The notes below the pieces were generated by a model. It saw only the letters and a program-made list of their open reading frames with translations, was not told the DNA's origin and did not search any database. The translations under genes were made by a program, and so were the position numbers. From Verrucomicrobiota bacterium (GTDB lineage: Bacteria > Verrucomicrobiota > Verrucomicrobiia > Limisphaerales > UBA11358), in NCBI GenBank assembly GCA_021323835.1, contig JAJPKI010000122.1, forward strand, positions 1-14,711: a stretch of 14,711 bases of DNA, in the 5' to 3' direction. Numbering within the stretch: position 1 is the stretch's first letter; each line of letters begins with the position of its first letter. Positions 1-8,128 of the stretch are shown piece by piece.

Positions 1-42
1 AATTCGGGCAAAATGAAAAATTTCTGGTGGTAGGCATAAGGC

Positions 43-957
43 GTGGATTCGATTGAAAATTCAAAGCTGTTGAAATTGGAAGCGCATCTGCGCTCGCGGA
101 TTCGCGGACAGGATCATGTTCTGCCACGAATTATTTCCCTGTTGAAACGCGGGCAACTTGGTTTGACAAAATTAAATCGTCCGCGCGGAAGTTTTCTTTT
201 TCTCGGTCCAACCGGCGTCGGCAAAACCGAGACAACGATTGCGTTCACCGATTTTATATTCGGTGAGGACAAATTGTTTCGTTTCGATATGAGTGAATAT
301 CAAACGCAGGAAAGTTTAGGTGTCCTTTTGGGTGGCAAACTTGGCGAACGCGGGACGCTGGCGCTGGCCTGCGATCGTTCGCGCTGCGGAACATTATTGT
401 TCGATGAAATTGAAAAGGCTCATACCCGCGTTCTGGATATTTTTCTGCAAATCCTTGATGCAGCGCGTGTGACAATGGCGAATGGCGAGACACTCGATTT
501 GTCCGGTTTCTATATTGTGTTCACAACCAATATCGGTGGCGCGGATTTATTGAACCTACAACATTCGACATTTGCCACGATGGAGCGCCATGTCTTGGCG
601 CGTGCGCAACAAGCGATGCGGCCAGAATTATTCGCCAGAATCACCGAGAAATTGGTTTTCAACCGATTGGGTTACGATCACCAACTCGAAATTGCGCAAC
701 TACTGTTGAATGGTGAACTAAAATTTTTGCGCGAAAAAGGATACGAACTTCATCCTGACAAAACCGTATTGCCATTTGTGGTGCAACGCGGCTTTCATCC
801 GAAACTTGGCGCGCGGCCAATGCGTGACGCGGTTGAAAAACTGATTGGCGATGCGGTCGCTGCTGATTTGCTGGCAGAGGGTGTCAGTCGCGGAAAGCTA
901 ATTTTGAATGAAATGGAAAATGCTTTTACCGTTGTCCACCCGAACGGCGACCATTAA
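43..957 (+). CDS. Stand-alone ClpA/ClpB D2-type AAA+ ATPase
   Basis: This is a 304-residue single-ring AAA+ ATPase. In order: Walker A GPTGVGKT at residues 55-62, the ClpB-type DMSEY segment at 82-86, Walker B LLFDE at 118-122 followed by IEKAH, sensor-1 TTN at 161-163, a likely arginine finger R199 in LFARI, and sensor-2 GAR at 256-258 inside a ClpB D2-small-like C-terminal domain. It matches only the second ATPase module of ClpA/ClpB (about 750-860 residues); the N-domain, D1 ring and coiled-coil middle domain are absent. Between DMSEY and Walker B the family's GYVG pore loop is missing and replaced by a shorter Gly-rich stretch (about 97-104), so classical substrate threading is doubtful. 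The start is GTG; TAGG at 31-34 may serve as a ribosome-binding site. An in-frame TAG at 31-33 rules out an upstream start. ATPase identity is secure; the role is unknown. Confidence 0.88.
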   Translation: MDSIENSKLLKLEAHLRSRIRGQDHVLPRIISLLKRGQLGLTKLNRPRGSFLFLGPTGVGKTETTIAFTDFIFGEDKLFRFDMSEYQTQESLGVLLGGKLGERGTLALACDRSRCGTLLFDEIEKAHTRVLDIFLQILDAARVTMANGETLDLSGFYIVFTTNIGGADLLNLQHSTFATMERHVLARAQQAMRPELFARITEKLVFNRLGYDHQLEIAQLLLNGELKFLREKGYELHPDKTVLPFVVQRGFHPKLGARPMRDAVEKLIGDAVAADLLAEGVSRGKLILNEMENAFTVVHPNGDH

Positions 958-987
958 CTTTTCCTTTTCAAACGATGACACTCGGAC

Positions 988-1017
988 TTGCCTTTTGCTT
1001 GATTTAGGCGATATAGT
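988..1017 (+). promoter_or_regulatory. Candidate promoter of abiEi-abiEii, possibly leaderless
   Basis: A TTGCCT -35-like hexamer (988-993) and a TATAGT -10-like hexamer (1012-1017) are separated by 18 nt. The abiEi ATG lies at 1024, only 6 nt after the -10 box, so transcription would begin at or near the start codon. There is no Shine-Dalgarno-like sequence between the -10 and the ATG, which fits a leaderless transcript. AbiEi proteins of known systems repress their own promoter by binding inverted repeats; I see no clear inverted repeat here. Assignment is by consensus matching only. Confidence 0.4.
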
Positions 1018-1023
1018 TCAAAC

Positions 1024-1767
1024 ATGGCTTTACCTACGCGCCCTAATCTAATCAAAAGGCTGCAAACGGCTTTCCCCAGAGGAACGCCGTTTGATCGTCG
1101 GGAATTGGAAAAATTGGGAGTGTCGCGGGCCTTGGGACATCATTATCTGAAATCAGGATGGCTTGCGCGGCTGGAGCGCGGCGTCTTCATGTTTCCCAAT
1201 GACACGTTGCAACGTGAAGATTGTTTGAAATTTCTATCGCGGCGGGTCGCCGGTTTTCATGTCGGCGGCAAGACGGCGCTGGCGTGGCGTGGCATCTATC
1301 ATAATTTGCCAACGCGCGAACCGCTTTCATTGTTGGGTGAAAAAAAAGCCCGTCTGCCGGAATGGTTTCAAAAACTTTTTCCGGCACGCTACACGGCGCG
1401 CAATTCGTTTTCATCCAACCTGCCGAAAAATTTCGGTCTGCAACCGCTGCCGGAAACGCCTGATGGCGTCCTCGTTTCCGTGCCCGAAAGGGCGTTATTG
1501 GAAATGTTGAGTGAAGTGGGTGTTCATCAAGGCGTCGAAGAAGCGCGCAATATCATGGAAGGCGCACGGTCGCTGCGGCCGGAGGTGCTGGCGACGCTAT
1601 TAAAGAGTTGTCAACGTGTCAAAGTGGTGCGGCTTTGTGTGCGTTGGGCCGAAGAATTGAATTTGACCTGGGCGGCGGCTGCTAAAAAAGCCGCCGGTAA
1701 ACGGCTCGGTCATAGCCGTTGGACCGCCCGCCTCAAAGATGGAACAATTCTTATCCTGAATCCGTAA
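1024..1767 (+). CDS. abiEi: AbiEi family antitoxin / transcriptional regulator (type IV TA)
   Basis: A 247-residue protein of the AbiEi antitoxin family. The N-terminal ~60 residues form a winged helix-turn-helix (about 22-58: the F-D-R-R-E-L-E-K-L-G-V-S-R-A-L helix pair, then W46-L...R-L-E-R-G-V wing). The middle is the AbiEi C-terminal-type domain with the typical G-G-K-T-A-L segment (81-86) and the S-V-P-E-R-A-L-L-E motif (152-160). In characterised AbiE systems this protein neutralises the toxin without stable binding and represses the operon. The C-terminus is basic with an Ala/Lys run (217-229). It is followed at a 1-nt overlap (TAATG) by the nucleotidyltransferase toxin, the defining gene pair. 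The ATG is chosen because it directly follows a promoter-like sequence. The wing and the partner gene make the call firm. Confidence 0.9.
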   Translation: MALPTRPNLIKRLQTAFPRGTPFDRRELEKLGVSRALGHHYLKSGWLARLERGVFMFPNDTLQREDCLKFLSRRVAGFHVGGKTALAWRGIYHNLPTREPLSLLGEKKARLPEWFQKLFPARYTARNSFSSNLPKNFGLQPLPETPDGVLVSVPERALLEMLSEVGVHQGVEEARNIMEGARSLRPEVLATLLKSCQRVKVVRLCVRWAEELNLTWAAAAKKAAGKRLGHSRWTARLKDGTILILNP

Positions 1768-2684
1768 TGGACAAAACTTACATCGAAAATGTCCGCCTGC
1801 TGCTCGAAAGCGCCCCGGCGATTTTTGAGGTGCCATCGTTTGCCATGAAAGGCGGCACGGCGATCAATCTGTTTATCGAAAATATGCCGCGATTATCGGT
1901 GGACATTGACGTGGTTTATACCGATCACCAAACGGCGCGTGAAGAAGCCTTGAAATCCATTTCAAGCGCGTTGAATGCCGTGCAAAGGCGGTTGGCTGGC
2001 GCAAACATTGAAGCCGAAGTTTCAGGCACCAAAGATGGTGACGAAATTAAATTGTTCATCCGGCGTGGGCGCAATCAGGTTAAGGTCGAGGTGAATTATG
2101 TTTTTCGCGGCACGGTCTTGCCGGTTCAGAAGAAGCAATTGCGTGAAGAAGCGCGGAAACTTTTTACCACCAACTTATCCGTGCCGATTCTCGCCACACC
2201 GGAACTTTACGGTAGCAAATTGGTCGCGGCGATGGACCGCCAGCATCCCCGTGATCTTTTTGATGTTCGCGGTCTTTTCGAGCGCGACGGATTAACAGCG
2301 GATGTTGTCGAATGTTTTGTTTGCTATCTCGCGGGTCATAATCGCCCCGTGCATGAAGTCCTCTTTTCCCGTGACACGGATATGTCATCGGCCTTTGAGA
2401 ATGAATTTGTCGGCATGGCGCAAAATCCAATTACTCTGGCTGAATTGCAAGAGATTCGGCGCAGACTGAAGAAAGAATTGCCCGCAACATTAACATCCAA
2501 TCAGCGGCAATTTTTACTCGGCCTTGTCTTGGGCGAGCCTGATTGGGGATTGATGAAATGTCCACATCTGGCACAACTGCCGGCGATTCGGTGGAAACTT
2601 CAAAATCTCGCCAAGCTCAAAAAATCGAATTCAGGAAAATTCGCGTTACAGGCAGATGAACTTCGCGCCAGATTTTCCACGTGA
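1767..2684 (+). CDS. abiEii: AbiEii family nucleotidyltransferase toxin (type IV TA)
   Basis: A 305-residue DNA-polymerase-beta-like nucleotidyltransferase of the AbiEii/MenT group. Visible motifs: KGGTAINLF (28-36) followed by the catalytic pair D46-x-D48 in SVDID; motif II KVEVNYVF (106-113); motif III around ELYGSKLVAAMDR (146-158) with K151; and motif IV PRDLFD (161-166). Family knowledge: AbiEii is a GTP-binding bacteriostatic toxin giving abortive infection, and related MenT toxins add nucleotides to tRNA acceptor ends. All expected catalytic residues are present, so it should be active. The open frame extends 16 codons further upstream into abiEi, but the ATG at 1767 shares its A with the abiEi stop (TAATG), a translational-coupling arrangement that fixes the start. 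A 155-nt gap then separates it from the STAND gene. Confidence 0.92.
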   Translation: MDKTYIENVRLLLESAPAIFEVPSFAMKGGTAINLFIENMPRLSVDIDVVYTDHQTAREEALKSISSALNAVQRRLAGANIEAEVSGTKDGDEIKLFIRRGRNQVKVEVNYVFRGTVLPVQKKQLREEARKLFTTNLSVPILATPELYGSKLVAAMDRQHPRDLFDVRGLFERDGLTADVVECFVCYLAGHNRPVHEVLFSRDTDMSSAFENEFVGMAQNPITLAELQEIRRRLKKELPATLTSNQRQFLLGLVLGEPDWGLMKCPHLAQLPAIRWKLQNLAKLKKSNSGKFALQADELRARFST

Positions 2685-2839
2685 AGCATTGAAAGCATTA
2701 TTTGGTTTTGTTTCCTAATAATCTCATCACCTCGGATGAAAGAATGGCAAATTTACAAGGCACGTCATTTTTCAACACTTCTCCAAACATATCAGTTGCC
2801 AAATTTATGTGCTTAAAAAATTCTTTGGGGTTTTAATAA

Positions 2840-5800
2840 ATGGGGGCAAACTTCCAGCGGCAAATGACGACACTTGAAAAGTTACAGGGGTTGGATGATG
2901 GCCAATTTCATCAATTGGCTGACGCCATTCTCAAAAGGGTCGAATCAAGATACAACGAACTGCGCACTCACGGTGTCAATGACAAAGGCATAAGCATAAA
3001 GGGCCAGCCAGATTCATACGTTGGGAATTCAGCGCGCTCCTGTTCAATTGCTTTCTGTTATACAGTCGAGACCAAAGATTGGTGGAACAAAATCTGCGAT
3101 GATTTAGTCAAAGCAGTGAAGGTGTCTTCGAATCTTCAAGAAATTGTCATAGCGCTTCCACGCGATGTAGATCGCGAGGGGCCAAAGGATAAAAAAATTG
3201 ATTGGGAGCAGAGGATTCGCACGGCTGCTAATAATAAACCCTGTTCAATTTATGACGGACGAAAGCTCTCAGGATTTCTCGATGAAAAGTATCAGGACCT
3301 GAGATATGAGTATTTAGGAATCCCATTTTCCCGGCTTTCAAGCGCGGCCATAATGACGAGTTGCCACACGGTAAATCTAGCGGTCATCGGCGACCTCATA
3401 GCAAAAGGCCGCTACGATCCACAACATTATGTATTGCGCGAAGCGGATGATCAGTTAAAGCAATTATGGCGAGAAGCATTCGGTTCCAAGAAAGGATGCC
3501 GGTTGATTCCTATCGTCAATGATTCGGGCGTTGGAAAAACAAGCTTACTTTGCTCCTTTGTAGAATCATCAGGGGCAAGTGTGCCAGTCCTCTTGATGCA
3601 AGCCAGGGATTGCGGATTTCATACAGAGGACGCGCTGGTCCGCATCGTGATGCAAAAATTGCAGGGAGTCCTCTCTCCCACGCTCCAGATGCAAGAGGAA
3701 GTCGCTTTAACCAAAGTGATTTCATCTATTGGTGTTTTAACAGTTGTGCTTGATGGTTTGGACGAAGTCAGAAATTCCACGAACGTAGGACAGGCACTAA
3801 AATTCTGGCTGGAATCCGCCATCGGCAGGGCAAGTATTTTGATTGTTTCTTCCAGACCTGATTTCTGGCGCCGGTGCTCCGAAAAGTCTTGGGAACGATG
3901 GATAGCTCCCACGAAATCAAATGACCGCAGGTCGGCATCGAAGCCCGATGAGCAAACGACACAACCCGAAAATCGAATCTTAGGACATACCCTGCCTGAA
4001 ACGTTTTCACCCAATGAACTGAGGTTGGCTTGGAATAAATTTGGCCTTGAGAAGAGCGATTTAGAAACCGCTTCGAATGAAGTCCGGCAGGAATTGTCGC
4101 ACCCGCTAACATTGAGGGCCTGGGTTGATATTTTTAAGGCGGGGAATATGCCAAAGCTTCCAAATACACGAGATGAGATTATCGAGTTGTGGATCTGGTG
4201 TCGTTTGGAGCAGGAAGCCGATTCCGTTTCACGGATTTCTAAAGAATTGCTTTGGAAGGTGATGGTCGAAATCGCTAAACGCATTGATGCGGGAGGGGAA
4301 ACTTATATTTCGGTCGATAAATTGTCTGAGGTTCCAAGATTCGACCCTGCTCATCCGCCCGGCGAAGCCGTGGAGCGTTTGATTAATGCAAATTTATTGG
4401 AATTTATAGAGGGCCAAAATGATTCCGTCAGGTTCGTGTTCGACTCTGTATACGAGTTTTTTCTGGCCGAGGCCGATATTGAAGAAATAAGAAAAGACAG
4501 TCAAAGCGTGGTCTCATCTATCGGCGACAAAACATTCTCGAAAACGGCAACTCGCCTAGGGCGGATTGGCTTTCGTATAGCCGGCAGCCCAGAAGGAGAT
4601 GCTTTTGCGAGCGCTTTGGCCGGTCAAGATTATGCCAAAGCGCTGGCGATTATTCAGGGACGGCCGAACAAGTTTTCAACCGAAACAAGGCGATACATTT
4701 TTAATAAATGCCGAGAGGTGTTTTGGAAATCAAGAAGGCCAGAAATGGCCTTTTTGATTGAGCGAATTGGGTATGTGAATTGTGAGGAGGCACGCGAAAC
4801 ATTGGCGACCTTGGTTTTGCCATGGGAACATTGTCCCTATGGATTACACTTGGTTGCTTCGTATAGTATTGTCCGTTTAAATCTGATTGCTGGCATTCCC
4901 CTTCTCCTTGGAGCTTGTTGGTGGTTTGACGGTCGTCATTCGTATTATCATCGAAGCATTTTGTCATTAATACGGAACGCTTCCGATGAGTTCAGAGAGG
5001 CATTTGCCAAACACGCCATTGTATTGCTTGCAGAGCCGTCTGAATGTTGCGAACACGCACAAGCTGTATCTATTCTTGGCTATCTTGGTGATGAACGACT
5101 TGTCGGACACTTGAATGAACGACTCCAGTCTAACAATAGATTGTGCGGGTATGAAAATCGCGGCCTTTTTGCTGTGGGTTCCCCAGGCGCTGCCGATGTG
5201 TTCGTGAAGTCAGCAAATCTTACCGCTGCGAAAATTGAAGCGGCACGTGGAAAGAAAGAAGAAGAAGTTACGTCCAGATTGTGGTATGACATATCGCTGA
5301 GGAGTGCTGACCTTCGTTATCTTGTCACCGAGCCGTTCGAAAAAAGCCTTATTTCACTTATTGATGGCCCTAACAAGATGGCTGCCCGTTTTGGTTTAGA
5401 CCTTGCAAATTCGAGCCGAAAACCATCTTTAATTCGGCACATTATGTTTTCCGGTAAAAATGATGGCTACCCGTTTTTGTGTGTAGACGATATCAGCGAG
5501 TCCATACCTGTATCTGACTGGCTTGATTGGTGGAAACAGGCGAACTCAGACAAGGTGAGGGCTTCTCTTCTAAACGTTTCAGGCATAATTCCTGACGTTA
5601 GAATTGAGAATATTGCAATAGATTGCTTGAGAATTCCTGAATTGCGAGGCAGCGCGGCTCACGCCCTAGCACGTCTGGGTAGCATCCGATGCCTTCCGCA
5701 CCTAAGGGAGGCTTTGGCTTCGGTGGACATTAAATCTTCAAACGCCTTTTACCTCCTGCATGGCTTGGCTCTGGCCTTGGGCGAACTGCGCGATAGTGAA

Positions 5801-6685
5801 GCCGTAGATCTGCTGGGGCATGTTGCTTTGGATAATCCGTCCTACACTCGGGATTTTGCACTTGATGCCCTTGCCCAAATTGGGACTGACGAAGCTGCCG
5901 ATACTATAATAAGAATTTCTAGCGGGGTTGATTTGAATGAACCGTATAATCATTGTGTAATCGAATCTCTGATTGCGCACGGTAGCCTGCGGACTGTTAA
6001 TCGGGCAATTGAGATTGCGAGCCAACACCTTGGGGGGCCAAAGTGGCTGGTCAAGCAGATGAGACATGTATTCATGCAACGCGGTTGGATGGTGGGAGAA
6101 TATTATACACATGTGCAGGATGCTAAACTGATTGAGTATTTATTCTCCGCAGAGGGAGATATGAGCGCCGAAGAGCGAAGGGATTTGATACATTGCTTCG
6201 AGCAAATCGACAGCGATAATGTGCGGCAGATGCTTTGGATTTTTGCGAAGCGTGCCGGAACAGATAAAGATGTTAAGGTGGTTATCTTCAAAAACCATAA
6301 TGGTCACATGCTCAGTTCAGAGGCCTTGGAAGAGCTGACTAATCGGACTGACGAGCTAACATTGCCCAATGTGATTTCATCTACTTTGGAATGCAAAAAG
6401 GTTATTTTTAGTTATCAAATGGAGCGATTGGCTAAATTTCCCAGTTCGTTGGTTGTTTCCGAAGTTAAGACCCGCCTAAAAAATTCTCCGCAAGCCATGG
6501 AACAAATTATTCGTCTGCTGTCTATCTTGGGGGCTTATGGATCCTCTAAAGATGCACAAGATGTTAGCTACTATTTAAACATGGAAAATGAGTCTGTTCA
6601 AAATGTGTCTGATGAAACCACAAAACTTCTTCTCGACCCGCTTCGCGTTGCCGAAGGATGGAGAGAAATGTTGTTTGCCGGGTGA
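2840..6685 (+). CDS. PD-(D/E)XK nuclease-NACHT/STAND NTPase-HEAT protein (Avs/bNACHT-like)
   Basis: A 1281-residue multidomain protein. Residues ~15-165 are a candidate restriction-endonuclease-fold (Mrr-like) effector with P57-D58 and, 18 residues after D58, E77-T-K79, fitting a PD...ExK active site. The NTPase follows: a P-loop with S-G-V-G-K-T at 229-234 (the usual first glycine is N227), Walker B V-V-L-D-G-L-D-E (302-309), and an I-V-S-S-R-P sensor-1/STAND arginine (335-340). The helical and winged-helix part ends in the NACHT-type V-R-F-V-F-D-S-V-Y-E-F-F-L-A segment (530-543). The C-terminal half has HEAT/PBS-lyase-like helical pairs, clearest at ~738-765, 937-960, 972-997 and 1004-1026, presumably the sensor. 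Antiviral STAND proteins with this order sense phage proteins and then degrade DNA; this role is inferred. GGGG at 2827-2830 supports the ATG at 2840; an ATG at 2864 is an alternative start. Confidence 0.85.
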   Translation: MGANFQRQMTTLEKLQGLDDGQFHQLADAILKRVESRYNELRTHGVNDKGISIKGQPDSYVGNSARSCSIAFCYTVETKDWWNKICDDLVKAVKVSSNLQEIVIALPRDVDREGPKDKKIDWEQRIRTAANNKPCSIYDGRKLSGFLDEKYQDLRYEYLGIPFSRLSSAAIMTSCHTVNLAVIGDLIAKGRYDPQHYVLREADDQLKQLWREAFGSKKGCRLIPIVNDSGVGKTSLLCSFVESSGASVPVLLMQARDCGFHTEDALVRIVMQKLQGVLSPTLQMQEEVALTKVISSIGVLTVVLDGLDEVRNSTNVGQALKFWLESAIGRASILIVSSRPDFWRRCSEKSWERWIAPTKSNDRRSASKPDEQTTQPENRILGHTLPETFSPNELRLAWNKFGLEKSDLETASNEVRQELSHPLTLRAWVDIFKAGNMPKLPNTRDEIIELWIWCRLEQEADSVSRISKELLWKVMVEIAKRIDAGGETYISVDKLSEVPRFDPAHPPGEAVERLINANLLEFIEGQNDSVRFVFDSVYEFFLAEADIEEIRKDSQSVVSSIGDKTFSKTATRLGRIGFRIAGSPEGDAFASALAGQDYAKALAIIQGRPNKFSTETRRYIFNKCREVFWKSRRPEMAFLIERIGYVNCEEARETLATLVLPWEHCPYGLHLVASYSIVRLNLIAGIPLLLGACWWFDGRHSYYHRSILSLIRNASDEFREAFAKHAIVLLAEPSECCEHAQAVSILGYLGDERLVGHLNERLQSNNRLCGYENRGLFAVGSPGAADVFVKSANLTAAKIEAARGKKEEEVTSRLWYDISLRSADLRYLVTEPFEKSLISLIDGPNKMAARFGLDLANSSRKPSLIRHIMFSGKNDGYPFLCVDDISESIPVSDWLDWWKQANSDKVRASLLNVSGIIPDVRIENIAIDCLRIPELRGSAAHALARLGSIRCLPHLREALASVDIKSSNAFYLLHGLALALGELRDSEAVDLLGHVALDNPSYTRDFALDALAQIGTDEAADTIIRISSGVDLNEPYNHCVIESLIAHGSLRTVNRAIEIASQHLGGPKWLVKQMRHVFMQRGWMVGEYYTHVQDAKLIEYLFSAEGDMSAEERRDLIHCFEQIDSDNVRQMLWIFAKRAGTDKDVKVVIFKNHNGHMLSSEALEELTNRTDELTLPNVISSTLECKKVIFSYQMERLAKFPSSLVVSEVKTRLKNSPQAMEQIIRLLSILGAYGSSKDAQDVSYYLNMENESVQNVSDETTKLLLDPLRVAEGWREMLFAG

Positions 6686-6726
6686 TGCGCTAACCTCGTT
6701 ACGACGAGAGCGACATTAAGTAATGC
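6686..6726. other. Convergent intergenic gap with a small hairpin
   Basis: The 41 nt between the convergent STAND gene and the Hsp70-like gene hold CTCGT (6695-6699), a TACG loop and ACGAG (6704-6708), a 5-bp stem with a UNCG-type tetraloop on the plus-strand RNA. No T-tract follows on either strand, so it is not a standard rho-independent terminator. It may help separate the two convergent transcripts. Confidence 0.35.
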
Positions 6727-8124
6727 TCACAAAACCACAGAATGAAAACCGCGTCCTCCGCAAAAACAACAGTCTTTATTCCCTCCCTGACATCGGCAGG
6801 TGGTATGACCAAGCGGTGTAAGGACTATCGGAACTCGGCGTTTCGTGACATCTTGCCCGTGATAAATTGGGGTCGCTGATTCCTGAAGAATTACATTTCC
6901 ACCACCTAACGCTGTTGCTAATCGCTGTAATCCTTCGCCTGTCTCCTTCCATGGTCGGAATATATCTGTTCCGACAGAAATGCTGTCTTGCTGAACTTCT
7001 TGAATTGGGATACGTCGACGGTTAAGGGCTAACTTTAGTGCAGACGCGACAGGCTTAATCAAACTGCCTCCGCCAGTTAGAAAAACTCTTTCGGGCTTTT
7101 TTTTATCAACGATTTCTAGGATTTTCTGCAATATTGCTGCGGCAAATGTCGCTGCCAGCTTTTCTATCAATTGTAAATCTTTGGAATCGCCCAATTCAAT
7201 TTGGGTGTCCTTGCCGTTCAAACGTGTTAACAAAAAATATGGAGTTCCATTATAAAGGGATCGCTTTATGAGTTCGCTATCTTTAAACGATAATTCCGAC
7301 CAAGAAAATCCATGTCGTTGGCCCAGGCCAGCAAACAACGGCTTATCTAAATCATTGATTACACCGAGCGGATAACTTTTTTCCACAATTGCATTCAGGC
7401 CGTCGTAAACATCAGTGGTATCGAATGTTAACGAAGCGATGTCGGTCGTAAATGCACCAATATCCACAACCATCACTGTAACCAGATTCTCGTGTGTGCC
7501 ATGAAGCACGAAACCGCGAGCTGCTTGGATATAAACATTTTGATGTCCAAACATTCTACCATAATTTGTAAGTAATTCACCGGAAGCGTTTCGTGCAATT
7601 ACATTTCTCCCTTCCGAAAACAATCCAATTGCATTGGCGCGAGGTTCGGTCACCTTGAGGATGAGTGATGGATCGTCCCATCCATTTAAATCCAAGCACC
7701 GTGCGACGAGCATTGCTTGTTCGTCAAATTTTTCGAATGCGGGCATAGCGATGCGCGTTTGACATTTTTTTAAATTTATACCGACGTCGTCAAGACGGGC
7801 TTTTAGCCATTCAAAAAATTTACCGGCGACGGTAATAGCCGTCAGAGATTCTTTTTTATCATGTGGGTCGAATAATTTCGCTTTCCAGTTTTGAAAAACC
7901 TCCATTCCTACCGGATTCATATTAGCCGCTTTCCAACCAAAAACCCACGGCTGACGTTTGTCTCCTGTTCTTATAGCTAAGGAAGGAATAAGTGGGCTGT
8001 TGTCGACCATTAAAATTTTAGCATCTTGCTCAAAAACTCCCTTTTTAACAGGAAGACATTCGCGGCGATGAGAAACTTTCGTGTATGATGCCCCCAAATC
8101 AATGCTTACGGTTTCCTCAAACAT
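6727..8124 (-). CDS. Hsp70/actin-fold ATPase with C-terminal Cys-rich (DnaJ-like) tail
   Basis: A 465-residue ATPase of the Hsp70/actin/ParM superfamily. Phosphate-1 is SIDLGASYTK (7-16), followed by an Hsp70-like I-P-S-L-A segment (46-50). A connect-1-like helix carries V-T-E-P-R-A-N-A-I-G-L (158-168), comparable to NEPTAAAL in DnaK. Phosphate-2 is VVDIGAFTTD (219-228), and the adenosine motif is FLTGGGSLIKP (348-358). No Hsp70 beta-sandwich substrate domain is visible. The last ~30 residues instead hold C443, C445, C452, C453 and C455 with GG and GGRG, resembling halves of the CxxCxGxG zinc motifs of DnaJ. The ATG at 8124 is preferred over a GTG at 8151 because GAAAGGAA lies about 8 nt upstream. 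It starts 4 nt after the stop of the GrpE-like gene, so the two form an operon. A plasmid-segregation ParM/StbA-like role is the main alternative, but the GrpE-like partner favours a chaperone-type cycle. Confidence 0.8.
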   Translation of the reverse strand: MFEETVSIDLGASYTKVSHRRECLPVKKGVFEQDAKILMVDNSPLIPSLAIRTGDKRQPWVFGWKAANMNPVGMEVFQNWKAKLFDPHDKKESLTAITVAGKFFEWLKARLDDVGINLKKCQTRIAMPAFEKFDEQAMLVARCLDLNGWDDPSLILKVTEPRANAIGLFSEGRNVIARNASGELLTNYGRMFGHQNVYIQAARGFVLHGTHENLVTVMVVDIGAFTTDIASLTFDTTDVYDGLNAIVEKSYPLGVINDLDKPLFAGLGQRHGFSWSELSFKDSELIKRSLYNGTPYFLLTRLNGKDTQIELGDSKDLQLIEKLAATFAAAILQKILEIVDKKKPERVFLTGGGSLIKPVASALKLALNRRRIPIQEVQQDSISVGTDIFRPWKETGEGLQRLATALGGGNVILQESATPIYHGQDVTKRRVPIVLTPLGHTTCRCQGGNKDCCFCGGRGFHSVVL

Positions 8125-8128
8125 AATT

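Noticed and set aside
3..56. Open frame at the left edge (third frame) that could be the C-terminal tail of an upstream plus-strand gene overlapping the AAA+ start
   Set aside because: Only 17 codons are visible, and the first frame also stays open to a stop at 31-33; the sequence cannot decide between them.
2685..2839. Possible promoter for the STAND gene (TTGAAA at the left end with TAATAA further on)
   Set aside because: The spacing of about 20 nt or more is too long for a standard promoter, and no alternative pair is convincing.
3619..4284. 221-codon minus-strand open frame within the STAND gene
   Set aside because: It lies wholly antisense to the NTPase core, whose motifs are unambiguous; the product is Ser-rich and has no family features.
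6727..8124. Calling the actin-fold ATPase a ParM/StbA plasmid-segregation protein
   Set aside because: The Hsp70-like E-P-R-A-N-A-I-G-L segment, the Cys-rich tail and the adjacent GrpE-like gene fit a chaperone-type ATPase better; no ParR-like partner or centromere repeats are present. Kept as an alternative.
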